A DNA stretch of 64,000 bases, taken from contig DXZQ01000001.1 in NCBI GenBank assembly GCA_019419585.1, positions 62,001 to 126,000 of the forward strand. Direction: 5' to 3'. How positions within the stretch are numbered: position 1 is the stretch's first letter; each line of letters begins with the position of its first letter. The DNA comes from Collinsella sp. (lineage in GTDB: Bacteria; Actinomycetota; Coriobacteriia; Coriobacteriales; Coriobacteriaceae). A program made the translations under genes and the position numbers. Shown here in pieces: positions 35,001-42,153 of the stretch. The notes beneath the pieces were generated by a model. The model ran no database searches and had not been told where the DNA came from. It was given only the letters and a program-made list of their open reading frames with translations.

Positions 35001-35617
35001 CCGCCTCGAGTCTCATCCTCGACGACGTGACCTGCACCTTTGCGCCCGGCACCATGACCTGCATCATGGGACGCTCGGGCTCGGGCAAGTCGACGCTGCT
35101 TAAGCTGCTCATGCGCTTTTGGGACCCCGCAGCCGGCACCATCACGGTGAGCGGCGCCGATGCCCGCCACATCAACACGGCGAGCCTGCGCAGCCACGAG
35201 GCCTATATGACCCAGGACACGCATCTGTTCTGCGGCACCGTACGCGAGAACCTGCTGGTCGCGCACGCCAACGCCACCGATACCGAGCTGCTCGACGCTT
35301 GCCGCTCCGCCTCACTCACCACGCTCATCGACCGTCTGCCGCAGGGATTCGACACGCCCGTTGCCGAACTGGGCGACTCGCTTTCGGGCGGCGAGCGCCA
35401 GCGCATCGGCCTTGCGCGCATCTTCCTCAACGACGCACCCTTCATCTTGCTCGACGAACCCACCAGCGCGCTCGATGCCCTCAACGAGGCGTCCGTGATG
35501 CAGGCGATCGACGAGCTCAAGCGCCGCGGCAAGACCATTGTGCTCGTAAGCCACCGTGCCAGCACCTGCGCGTTTGCCGATTTCTCGCTTTCGGTCGAGC
35601 ACGGGAGGCTGAGCTAA
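32051..35617 (+). CDS. Fused heterodimeric ABC exporter, CydDC-like (1188 residues)
   Basis: Two complete exporter modules in one chain: membrane domain, then nucleotide-binding domain with Walker A GESGGGKS (367-374), signature LSGGQRQR (470-477), a charged Ala/Asp/Ser linker (about 580-625), a second membrane domain, Walker A GRSGSGKS (1007-1014) and signature LSGGERQR (1111-1118). Features such as FLSQEFFLPMRRLGSLFH fit CydD, the thiol exporter needed for cytochrome bd assembly. CydD and CydC are separate in E. coli. The gene ends in a TAATG junction with the YgbA-type gene. A role in cysteine/glutathione export is inference. Confidence 0.87.
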   Translation: MFEKRLFSLVPQATPYIMASVLFKWIALMANITVMWVLAHILGDIVTDGLSAALAVDALAQAALPLAAAIIVRAVSIYLAQRAGDKAAFEAVRRVRSLVYDKLTALGPSYTETVPTAEAVQTSVEGATQLQVYFGGYLPQLFFAGLAPITLFVLLVGQAGLPAALLLACVPVIPVSIMMVMRNAKKIGAEYWGSYVDLGGMFLEAVQGLTTLKVYQADRSWHERINAESERFRTATMRLLVMQLRSICVMDLVVYMGAALGIIVAALQLATGKIGFESAFLIVFLSQEFFLPMRRLGSLFHTAMNGMAASRRMFGILDTPEPERGDVELDGRGDIELAGVSYAYGDRTVLDSASATIAHGSLVALVGESGGGKSTLAGIIAGRKGAYRGSVRIGGVELRDATAASLMRAVTLVPTNGYLFAGTLRDNLLLAQPNATDTELLRALDRTRVAAFVQANGGLDMVINEGGTNLSGGQRQRVCMARALLHDSPIYVFDEATSNVDAASEAAIGEVIASLAGERTVIVVAHRLSTIVDADQILVLERGRIAERGTHGELLATAGVYARMWDSQERLSAYAYAEDDAEDAGADEAADGSAACTDGLNGAGSSSAAAAPDSGRARRSAPSIMWRMMGLVRPLAGWLVLTVTLGSIGMLTAAFVPAFGALGLMAALGRNALGLGLIAACAACAACGIARGPLHYGEQLCNHYIAFRLLAHIRDLVFGALRQLAPAKLEGRGKGELVSLVTSDIELLEVFYAHTISPIAIALVCTVVFEGFLLAVSPELASIALVAYAVLGVLLPLISAKACGTTGRQSREGAGKLGAFVLDSLRGASETIQFAGGADRSRALGKLTEQVGAVDARLKRRQAASEAVADALILAANLVMLGRALQLVAAGTIDFAAAFVAVFTFVSSFGSVIAVSRLGASLQETLASGARVLDLLDEQPQCTEVSDGQDVGFAGAAAEHVSFSYAGGVDAGGADTTEQAANNPASSLILDDVTCTFAPGTMTCIMGRSGSGKSTLLKLLMRFWDPAAGTITVSGADARHINTASLRSHEAYMTQDTHLFCGTVRENLLVAHANATDTELLDACRSASLTTLIDRLPQGFDTPVAELGDSLSGGERQRIGLARIFLNDAPFILLDEPTSALDALNEASVMQAIDELKRRGKTIVLVSHRASTCAFADFSLSVEHGRLS

Positions 35618-36036
35618 TGGCGCGCCAGGTCGACACACCGGAGCTGGCACGCAAACGTGAGCGCGAGACCCAAATGGTGTCGCAGATGATCGCGCTGTGG
35701 TGTCGTGGACATCATGGCGGTGGGCATGCGGTCGAGCAGGCTGGCGACGATGAGCCCGTGCGCGTCAAGCTCGGACTCCGAACCATTACGCTCTGCCCCG
35801 AATGCGCCGAGCTGCAGAAATACGCCGTCGCGCGCATTGGGCACTGCCCCCACATGGGCACCAAGACATTTTGCTCGGCCTGTCCTTCGCATTGTTACCG
35901 GTCTGCCATGCGCGAGAAGATCCGCGAGGTCATGCGCTGGTCGGGACCGCGCATGATCCGCTATCGCCCCATCACCGCCGTGAGACACGCGATGGTAACA
36001 GTGCAGGCCAAACGCGCGGCGGCACGAAGCAAGTAG
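35617..36036 (+). CDS. YgbA_NO family protein (nitrous-oxide-stimulated promoter family)
   Basis: A 139-residue cysteine-rich protein. The C-terminal half carries CPECAELQKYA, GHCPHMGTKTFC and CPSHCY, a set of conserved Cys/His suited to bind metal or an Fe-S cluster. It matches the YgbA family, named for NO-responsive expression. The ATG shares its first A with the stop TAA of the ABC exporter gene, giving translational coupling; GGGAGG precedes it. Linkage to a CydDC-like exporter points to respiratory or redox/nitrosative stress adaptation. Confidence 0.85.
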   Translation: MARQVDTPELARKRERETQMVSQMIALWCRGHHGGGHAVEQAGDDEPVRVKLGLRTITLCPECAELQKYAVARIGHCPHMGTKTFCSACPSHCYRSAMREKIREVMRWSGPRMIRYRPITAVRHAMVTVQAKRAAARSK

Positions 36037-36156
36037 TCGCCGGCGCCGGCACGCGCCGCCCCGCCTTTCCACTCGATTTCGGCACCCGGCGTGCGCGGCG
36101 TGTTGAGAGCTGCGCCATTACAATGAAGCGGATTCGCTTGACGCAAAGGAGTCACC

Positions 36157-37068
36157 ATGCCCGCCTGCCCGCTGGTCGATTGCCATACTCATACCTCGTT
36201 CTCGGACGGGCACGCCTCGTTCGAGGACAACGTCCGTGCCGCTGCTGCCGCCGGCTGCCGCGTCATGGTCTCGACCGACCACCTTACCCTGCCCGCCAGT
36301 ATGGATGCTAACTGCGAGGTGCAGGTCGTCGAGGGCGACTTGCCGGCACATCGTTTGGCCTTTGAGGACGCCCGCAAACTCGCCGCGCAGATTGCGCCGG
36401 AGCTCACCTTTATCTACGGTTTTGAATGCGATTGGTACGAGGGCTGCGAGCCCTTGGTAGAGCACTGGTCCCAGGGCGCCGTCGTACGTCTGGGCAGCGT
36501 GCACTGGATTGGCAACCCGGGCGATATTGCGGCAGGCGCCGCGGGCACGGCAGGGACAGAGGACGTCGCGCGCCCCGATACACCCGATTCCCTTTGCGGT
36601 TGGATCGACGACGATACCAACTTGCATGTTTGGGAAAACTTAGGCGTGCGCGGCGTGTGGGAGTGCTACGTCGACGACTGGTGCCGTGCTTGCGAAAGCT
36701 CACTCAACTTTGACGCGATGGCCCATCCCGACCTGGTCATGCGCTTTTCGAAGGACGGCTTTGCACCCGACTTTGACCCCGCGCCGTTTTGGGAGCAGAT
36801 GGCCGAATGCGCCCACGATACGGGTCGCCGCGTTGAGGTCTCGACCGCCGCACCGCGCAAGGGGCTCGACGATTACTACCCCGCGACCGGGCTGTTGCGC
36901 CGCTTCGCCCATGCCGAGGTGCCCATCACCTTTGGCTCGGACGCGCACCGCGCCTGCGACATCTGCTGGAACATCCGCGAGGCCCAGGCCCACGCCTACG
37001 ACTGCGGCTACCGGGCCTTCGATATCCCCCACCCCACCGGCGAATGGGAATCCACGCCCCTCGCCTAA
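36157..37068 (+). CDS. hisK: Histidinol-phosphatase, PHP family
   Basis: A 303-residue PHP-type phosphatase. The metal-binding DCHTHTSFSDG (8-18), STDHLTL, GFECDWYEG and a final FGSDAHR set are complete. It removes phosphate from histidinol phosphate, the only step not encoded by the opposite his operon, so I assign HisK rather than an unspecified PHP enzyme. AAGGAG precedes the ATG by 5 bases. Convergent with hisE; the two stop codons are 27 bp apart. Confidence 0.9.
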   Translation: MPACPLVDCHTHTSFSDGHASFEDNVRAAAAAGCRVMVSTDHLTLPASMDANCEVQVVEGDLPAHRLAFEDARKLAAQIAPELTFIYGFECDWYEGCEPLVEHWSQGAVVRLGSVHWIGNPGDIAAGAAGTAGTEDVARPDTPDSLCGWIDDDTNLHVWENLGVRGVWECYVDDWCRACESSLNFDAMAHPDLVMRFSKDGFAPDFDPAPFWEQMAECAHDTGRRVEVSTAAPRKGLDDYYPATGLLRRFAHAEVPITFGSDAHRACDICWNIREAQAHAYDCGYRAFDIPHPTGEWESTPLA

Positions 37069-37100
37069 CTAGTCGTTTAAGAACGTCCCCAATGACTAGT
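37068..37100. repeat. Palindromic element overlapping the hisK and hisE stop codons
   Basis: ACTAGTC (37068-37074) and GACTAGT (37094-37100) are exact reverse complements around GTTTAAGAACGTCCCCAAT. The left arm starts in the hisK stop and the right arm contains the hisE stop (CTA on plus). It is nearly the same sequence as the element at 11662. Confidence 0.8.
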
Positions 37101-37413
37101 GGCGGCGGGCGTTGAGTTCGCCGGCCAGTTCGTCGAGGGTGATGCCGTAGCGCTCGAGCGTCACGAGCAGGTGGTAGATCAGGTCGCCGGCCTCGTAGCG
37201 AATGTGATCGTGGTCGTTATCCTTGCAGGCCATGATCACCTCGCTCGCCTCCTCGGCAAGCTTCTTGAGAAGCTCGTCCTCGACGTCGGTCAGCAGACGC
37301 GCGGTATAGCTCTCCTGCGGCGATGCGTCGCGACGACCGTGAATCACCTCGGCCAGTCCCGTCAGCGTCTCACCGATGTTTCCCGGCTGCACGTTAGCTG
37401 TTCTGACTCCCAT
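37096..37413 (-). CDS. hisE: Phosphoribosyl-ATP pyrophosphatase
   Basis: A 105-residue MazG-like all-alpha enzyme for the second step of histidine synthesis. Conserved blocks are SYTARLLT-DVEDELLKKLAEEASEVIMACKD and YEAGDLIYHLLVTL with Glu/Asp metal ligands. Last gene of the hisZG-D-C-B-H-A-F-I-x-E operon. Confidence 0.95.
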   Translation of the reverse strand: MGVRTANVQPGNIGETLTGLAEVIHGRRDASPQESYTARLLTDVEDELLKKLAEEASEVIMACKDNDHDHIRYEAGDLIYHLLVTLERYGITLDELAGELNARRH

Positions 37414-37428
37414 GGTTATTTCCTCTCG

Positions 37429-37656
37429 TTACTGCAGCGTAAAGTAGGTACCGGTCTCATCGAACCGAGGCTTTGCGCCCTTTTTCTCAAAGAACTCGAC
37501 GATGACGGCATGGGCCTCATCGAGCCTTTCCTTCTCGGCCTCGAGCCAAAGCGACTGCGCCCCGCAGGCATCAGTCAGGTGCACGCGGCATGGCACGCCC
37601 GCGCGGAGGAGCTCGGTGTTGCATTCGGCGACCTCGAACGGCGTCACGACTTTCAT
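37429..37656 (-). CDS. Small conserved protein inside the his operon (RDAC-like family)
   Basis: A 75-residue soluble protein (MKVVTPFEVAECNTELL...HLTDACGAQSLWLE...). Its ATG overlaps the hisI stop by 4 bases (ATGA) and hisE follows 15 bp later, so it is translated as part of the operon. It resembles, from memory, a small protein family in Coriobacteriia with a characteristic H-L-R/T-DAC-GGQS motif. Not known in histidine synthesis; may be a regulatory or hitch-hiking gene. Confidence 0.75.
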   Translation of the reverse strand: MKVVTPFEVAECNTELLRAGVPCRVHLTDACGAQSLWLEAEKERLDEAHAVIVEFFEKKGAKPRFDETGTYFTLQ

Positions 37657-37994
37657 CGCACTCCCCCTTCCACGCGCTTAAAGAAGCAGGTACGGTTGCC
37701 GGTATGGCAGGCCGGGCCCGGCGAGTCCACCTTGACCAGCAGCGTATCGCTATCGCAGTCGGACCAGAGCTCCTTGACCTCTTGCATGTTGCCACTCGTC
37801 GCGCCCTTGTTCCAGAGCTCCTGACGGCTGCGACTCCAAAACCACGTGGTCCCGGTCTTGAGCGTCAGCCCCACCGATTCCTCGTTCATCCAAGCAACCA
37901 TAAGCACCTCGCCGGTGTCATATTGCTGAACCACACAAGGAATCAGCCCGTGGGCGTCGTATTTAAGCTCGGTAGCATTTATTACCTCAGTCAT
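37653..37994 (-). CDS. hisI: Phosphoribosyl-AMP cyclohydrolase
   Basis: A 113-residue single-domain HisI for the third step. Zinc and magnesium ligands appear in ELWSDCDSDTLLVKV and GPACHTGNRTCFF (Cys-x-Asp-x-Asp-x-Asp-type loop). I choose the second Met of a MM pair (37992-37994), 5 bases after GGGAGA. It is separated from hisF by about 150 bp that hold a large hairpin element. Confidence 0.95.
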   Translation of the reverse strand: MTEVINATELKYDAHGLIPCVVQQYDTGEVLMVAWMNEESVGLTLKTGTTWFWSRSRQELWNKGATSGNMQEVKELWSDCDSDTLLVKVDSPGPACHTGNRTCFFKRVEGGVR

Positions 37995-38042
37995 CATTTC
38001 TCCCAAGTAACAAACGAAATCCCACAGGTCGGCGAGGGTTGT

Positions 38043-38128
38043 CCAGGTGCCGCAGGTTGCCGCGAAAGAGGAGCGACGCGTACTTTGGTACGCGAGCGAC
38101 GGTTTGAGCGGCAAGATGCGGTGCCTGG
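38043..38128. repeat. Large hairpin element between hisF and hisI
   Basis: Arm pairs: CCAGGTGCCGCA (38043-38054) with TGCGGTGCCTGG (117-128, two mismatches), TTGCCGC (057-063) with GCGGCAA (108-114), and CGCGTAC (077-083) with GTACGCG (088-094) around TTTG. It lies within the operon transcript. Confidence 0.8.
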
Positions 38129-38141
38129 GCAAGCCGCAGCA

Positions 38142-38924
38142 CTAGAAGTCCAGCCTCACAGGGATGCCTTGGCTGGCCATATACTCCTTCACCTGGCGAA
38201 TGCTGAAGGTTCCAAAGTGAAAGACGCTGGCCGCCAGTACGGCGTCGGCTTCGCCCTCGATCACGCCCTCGGCAAAATGCTCGAGCGTGCCCACGCCGCC
38301 GCTCGCGATGACGGGAATCGACACCGCGCGCGCCACGGCGCGGGTGAGCGCCAGGTCAAAACCAGCCTTGGTGCCGTCGCGGTCCATGCTGGTGAGCAAG
38401 ATCTCGCCGGCGCCGCGACGAGCCGCTTCCTCGGCCCACGCCACCGCGTCGATGCCCGTGGCGTTGCGGCCTCCTGCGGTAAAGACTTCCCACTTGTCGG
38501 CACCCGGCTCTCCGGGCAAACCGACGCGCTTGGCATCGATCGCCACGACCACGGCCTGACTGCCAAAAGCCGCGGCAGCCTGGCTAATCAGCGACGGGTC
38601 GCGCACGGCCGCCGAGTTGAGCGACACCTTGTCGGCACCGGCGGCAACCATGGTCCGCATGCCCGCCAGGTCGCGAAAGCCGCCGCCCACGGTATAGGGA
38701 ATAGCGAGCTCCTCGGCCGCGTGCGCCGCCATCTCGATGGTCGTCGCACGGTTGTCACTCGTCGCGGTAATGTCCAAAAATACGACCTCGTCCGCACCCT
38801 CGCGGTCATAGGCGCGCGCCAGCTCCACCGGATCGCCCGCATCGCGCAAGCTCACAAAGTTGACGCCCTTAACCACACGGCCGTCCTTGACGTCCAGACA
38901 GGGAATCACGCGTTTGGTAAGCAT
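38142..38924 (-). CDS. hisF: Imidazole glycerol phosphate synthase, cyclase subunit
   Basis: A 260-residue TIM barrel (MLTKRVIPCLDVKDGRVVKGVNF). Catalytic Asp in PCLDVKDG and in LTSMDRDGTKAG are present. With HisH it makes IGP and AICAR from PRFAR. It starts 3 bp after hisA. Confidence 0.97.
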   Translation of the reverse strand: MLTKRVIPCLDVKDGRVVKGVNFVSLRDAGDPVELARAYDREGADEVVFLDITATSDNRATTIEMAAHAAEELAIPYTVGGGFRDLAGMRTMVAAGADKVSLNSAAVRDPSLISQAAAAFGSQAVVVAIDAKRVGLPGEPGADKWEVFTAGGRNATGIDAVAWAEEAARRGAGEILLTSMDRDGTKAGFDLALTRAVARAVSIPVIASGGVGTLEHFAEGVIEGEADAVLAASVFHFGTFSIRQVKEYMASQGIPVRLDF

Positions 38925-38927
38925 GGG

Positions 38928-39671
38928 CTACTCCTCCCCTCGGGCGGCGACCAGTGCCTGGGCCAGCGTAAAGTTGCCCTCGTAGAGCGCGCGACCGGTA
39001 ATGGCACCTTCAATCGCGCCCTCACCCACCGCGACCAGTGCGCGGATGTCATCGAGCGTCGAGATACCACCCGAAGCCACGACGGGAAAGCCCGCGACCT
39101 TGGCAACATGGCGATACACCGCCACATCGATGCCCGTCTGCATGCCATCGCGCGCAATGTCGGTATACACCAGATGCTTAAAACCCAGCTCGGAAAGCTG
39201 CGCCACGGCGTCGTCGAGCGCCACGCCCGCGCCGTCACGCCAGCCATTCACCTTGACCTGGCCGTCGCGCGCGGCGATGTCTGCCACCAACAGCTCGCCA
39301 AAGCCTTGGGCCGCCACCTCGGCAAAACCCGGCTCGGTCACCAGCACGGTACCCAGTGCAATGCGGCGAGCACCGTAGCCGGCCAGCTCGTCGATACGTG
39401 CAAGCGAGCGAACGCCGCCGCCCACGTCCACGGACAGACCGTCGACGCCGCAGATGGCCTCGATCGCCGCCGAGTTAGCAGCGCACGCGTCCTCGTCCTC
39501 ACCAAAGGCAGCGGACAGGTCGACGACGTGCACCCAGCTCGCGCCCTGCTCGGCAAAGGAGCGGGCAACGGCCACGGGGTCGTCGGAATATACCTTGCAG
39601 CGGCTCCGGTCGCCGCGCTCCAGGCGCACAACCTTACCGCCGATCAAATCGATTGCGGGAAACAGAATCAT
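38928..39671 (-). CDS. hisA: ProFAR isomerase (phosphoribosylformimino-AICAR-P isomerase)
   Basis: A 247-residue TIM barrel (MILFPAIDLIGGKVVRLERGD) with phosphate loops GGGVRS and the catalytic Asp in TDIARDGM. Step 4 of histidine synthesis. Its ATG overlaps the hisH stop by 4 bases. PriA-like dual activity for tryptophan cannot be excluded, as actinobacteria often use one, but the sequence looks like HisA. Confidence 0.95.
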   Translation of the reverse strand: MILFPAIDLIGGKVVRLERGDRSRCKVYSDDPVAVARSFAEQGASWVHVVDLSAAFGEDEDACAANSAAIEAICGVDGLSVDVGGGVRSLARIDELAGYGARRIALGTVLVTEPGFAEVAAQGFGELLVADIAARDGQVKVNGWRDGAGVALDDAVAQLSELGFKHLVYTDIARDGMQTGIDVAVYRHVAKVAGFPVVASGGISTLDDIRALVAVGEGAIEGAITGRALYEGNFTLAQALVAARGEE

Positions 39672-40369
39672 CGGCCGGCCCCCTCGACGACGCTCACGAA
39701 GTTCTTAAGGATGCGCTGACCCAGCGCGGAGGATTTCTCGGGATGGAACTGGCAGCCCCACACGTTGCCGTGGCGCACGATGCACGGGAAGCTCCGCGTA
39801 TAGTGCGTGCGCGCCAGCACATCGGCGGCATCGGCATCGTCAGCCACCGCGTAGCTGTGGGTGAAGTACATGTTGGCACCCTCGGCAAAACCGGCAAGCA
39901 GCGGATCGGCCGCACCGGCGGGCGTCATGTGCACCTGGTCCCAACCCACGTGCGGCACCTTCAGGCGGCTCGACTCCAGGCGCGTGCACGAGCCGCGCAT
40001 AATACCCAGGCCATCGGCCCAGGGGCCGCCGACCCGCTCGGAGGCATCGTCGTCCGCGTCCGCGCCTTCGTCCGCCGGCACGCCCTCGTTGCCGCGCTCA
40101 AAAAATAGCTGAAGGCCCAGGCAGATGCCGAGCAGCGGAGTTCCAGCGGCGACGACATCGAGCACGGCCGTCTCCTCGCCGCTCTGGCGCATAAAGGCAA
40201 TCGCGTCATAGAACGCACCCACGCCCGGAATGACCAGGCCGTCGGCGTTGCGGATCTGCTCCGGATTGTCCGACGTGCAGGCGGCGGCACCGGCGCGTGC
40301 AAGCCCGCGCACGACGCTCGACAAGTTGCCCTTGTGGTAGTCGACCACCACGATCTTCGGTTCGCCCAC
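39668..40369 (-). CDS. hisH: Imidazole glycerol phosphate synthase, glutaminase subunit
   Basis: A 233-residue class I amidotransferase: nucleophile Cys in LLGICLGLQLFF and the His/Glu dyad in CQFHPEKS. It delivers ammonia to HisF. I choose a GTG (VGEPKIVVVDYHKGNL) because GGGAGGG lies 4 bases before it; an ATG 17 codons upstream lies inside a hairpin repeat and adds non-conserved residues. An acidic insertion (EGADADDDASE, about 118-130) is unusual. Confidence 0.93.
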   Translation of the reverse strand: MGEPKIVVVDYHKGNLSSVVRGLARAGAAACTSDNPEQIRNADGLVIPGVGAFYDAIAFMRQSGEETAVLDVVAAGTPLLGICLGLQLFFERGNEGVPADEGADADDDASERVGGPWADGLGIMRGSCTRLESSRLKVPHVGWDQVHMTPAGAADPLLAGFAEGANMYFTHSYAVADDADAADVLARTHYTRSFPCIVRHGNVWGCQFHPEKSSALGQRILKNFVSVVEGAGR

Positions 40370-40395
40370 GCGACCCTCCCTTTTCCCATCGTCCA

Positions 40396-40434
40396 AAACC
40401 ACCACAAAGGGGACAGGCACCTTTGTGGTAGTTT
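40396..40434. repeat. Hairpin ACCACAAAGG/CCTTTGTGGT between hisB and hisH
   Basis: Perfect 10-bp arms (40401-40410, 40420-40429) extended by four more pairs across one mismatch; loop GGACAGGCA. The unit reads GGTGCCTGTCCCCTTTGTGG on the minus strand. It lies inside the his operon mRNA. Confidence 0.78.
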
Positions 40435-40448
40435 GTGCGATCCGTCAG

Positions 40449-41036
40449 CTACAGCGAACCCTTGGTGCTGGGGATGCCCTGCACGCGGGAATCGAGCTCG
40501 CAGGCATGGCGCATCGTGCGGCCCACGGCCTTAAAGGCGGCCTCGATAATGTGATGCGAGTTGCCGCCCGCCAGCTCGCGCACGTGCAGCGTGAGCTTGG
40601 CGTCGCGCGCAAAGGCGTAGAAGAACTCGACGGCCAGCTCGGTATCGAAGCTGCCCACGCGCTCGGTCGGCACGGGCAGCTCGCAGTAGGCCTGCCCGCG
40701 GCCCGAAATATCAACAGCAGCCATCACAAGTGTCTCGTCCATGGCGATCGCCGCGTCGGCAAAGCGCGTAATGCCCGCCTTGTCGCCCAGCGCCTGGCAG
40801 AACGCCTCGCCCAGCACAATGCCCGTGTCCTCGACGGTATGATGCGCATCGACCTCCACGTCGCCCACCGCGTGCACCGTCAGATCGAACAGGCCATGGC
40901 GGCCAAAAGCGTTGAGCATGTGGTCGAAAAACGGCACGCCGGTCGAGATGTCGCACACGCCAGATCCGTCCAGGTCGAGCTTTACGACAATGTCGGTCTC
41001 GCACGTCTTGCGGGTCACCTCGGCATAGCGGTCCAT
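40449..41036 (-). CDS. hisB: Imidazoleglycerol-phosphate dehydratase
   Basis: A 195-residue monofunctional dehydratase with both metal-binding repeats: FDHMLNAFGRHGLFDL, DAHHTVEDTGIVLG and NSHHIIEAAFKAVGR. Step 6. It starts exactly after hisC, with no gap. Confidence 0.97.
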   Translation of the reverse strand: MDRYAEVTRKTCETDIVVKLDLDGSGVCDISTGVPFFDHMLNAFGRHGLFDLTVHAVGDVEVDAHHTVEDTGIVLGEAFCQALGDKAGITRFADAAIAMDETLVMAAVDISGRGQAYCELPVPTERVGSFDTELAVEFFYAFARDAKLTLHVRELAGGNSHHIIEAAFKAVGRTMRHACELDSRVQGIPSTKGSL

Positions 41037-42152
41037 CTACATCTCCTCCTTCACCAGCGCGGCAAACGCAGCCAGCACCTCGTCGTTTTCCTGCGGGGTG
41101 CCCACGGTAATGCGCAGGCAGTCCGCGAGCCCCGGCGCGTAGCTAAAGTCGCGCACCAAAATCGAATACTCGTCGCGCAGACGCTCGCGCACGCGCGTGG
41201 CATGCGACGTGCGCACGAGCACAAAGTTCGCCGCGCTCGGCCATGCCTCCACGGGCATGCCCCCGGCAGCCATTGCGCGCAGGGCGCACAACTCGCGCTC
41301 GCGCTCGGATGCGACCTGTGCCACCACAGGCGCATACGCATCGCGGGCACGCACGCAGGCAAGCGCGGCGGCCTGGCTTAGCACGTTAACCGAGTAGATT
41401 TGGCGAATCGCCGCAAACACATCGATGACCTCGGGCGCCGCGATCACATAGCCCAGACGCGTGCCGGCGGCGCCGAACGCCTTGGACAGCGTATGCAGAA
41501 TCACCAGGTTGGGATGCTCGGCGATAAGCCCCTGCGCCGTGGTAGCCGCGCCAAACGAATCGTCCGCAAACTCAACGTAGGCCTCGTCGACCATGACCAT
41601 GCCGGGGCACGCATCGCACAGGGCCGCGACAAAGTCGAGCGGCGCCACGTCGCCCGTGGGGTTATTGGGCGAGGTCACGATGGCCAAGTTGCACTCCGGC
41701 GCCGCGGCGAGCATGGCTGCCTGGTCGAGCTCAAAGCTCGTCGGATCACGCCACACGTCGCGCACCTCGGTCTGGCACAGAGACGCAAAGAAGGCATACT
41801 CGCTAAAGCACGGCGGGCAGTTGAGCAGGGTCCTCCCCGCGCCGCCAAACGCCAGCAGATAGTTATAGAGCAGCTCGTCGCCGCCGTTGCCCACGCAGAT
41901 GTTCTCGCGCGTCACGCCACGCCAAGCAGCCAGTTCGTCGCGCAGGTCGTTCGACATGGGATCGGGATAGCGGTTGAGCGGCGTAGCGGCGAGCGCCGCG
42001 TCAATCGCCTCGCACACGCCGGCCGGCACGGGATAGGTATTCTCATTGGCCGAAAGGTTGATGCGCGTGGGCGTAAAGTTGGGATCATAGGGCTCAATGC
42101 CGGCCAAGTAGGGCTGGACGAGCTCCTTCATGCGGGGAGTGAGTTCGGCCAT
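41037..42152 (-). CDS. hisC: Histidinol-phosphate aminotransferase
   Basis: A 371-residue PLP enzyme. NLSANENTYPVP, SPNNPTGD, VDEAYVEFA and the PLP lysine in TLSKAFGAAGTRLGY are all present. I choose MAELTPRMKEL, whose ATG lies 1 base after the hisD stop; a longer frame runs back inside hisD. Step 7 of histidine synthesis. Confidence 0.96.
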   Translation of the reverse strand: MAELTPRMKELVQPYLAGIEPYDPNFTPTRINLSANENTYPVPAGVCEAIDAALAATPLNRYPDPMSNDLRDELAAWRGVTRENICVGNGGDELLYNYLLAFGGAGRTLLNCPPCFSEYAFFASLCQTEVRDVWRDPTSFELDQAAMLAAAPECNLAIVTSPNNPTGDVAPLDFVAALCDACPGMVMVDEAYVEFADDSFGAATTAQGLIAEHPNLVILHTLSKAFGAAGTRLGYVIAAPEVIDVFAAIRQIYSVNVLSQAAALACVRARDAYAPVVAQVASERERELCALRAMAAGGMPVEAWPSAANFVLVRTSHATRVRERLRDEYSILVRDFSYAPGLADCLRITVGTPQENDEVLAAFAALVKEEM

Positions 42153-42153
42153 G

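Noticed and set aside
37590..39719. 709-residue plus-strand open frame antisense to the his operon
   Set aside because: The minus strand encodes hisI, hisF and hisA with full motifs; this frame shows only high-GC shadow residues.
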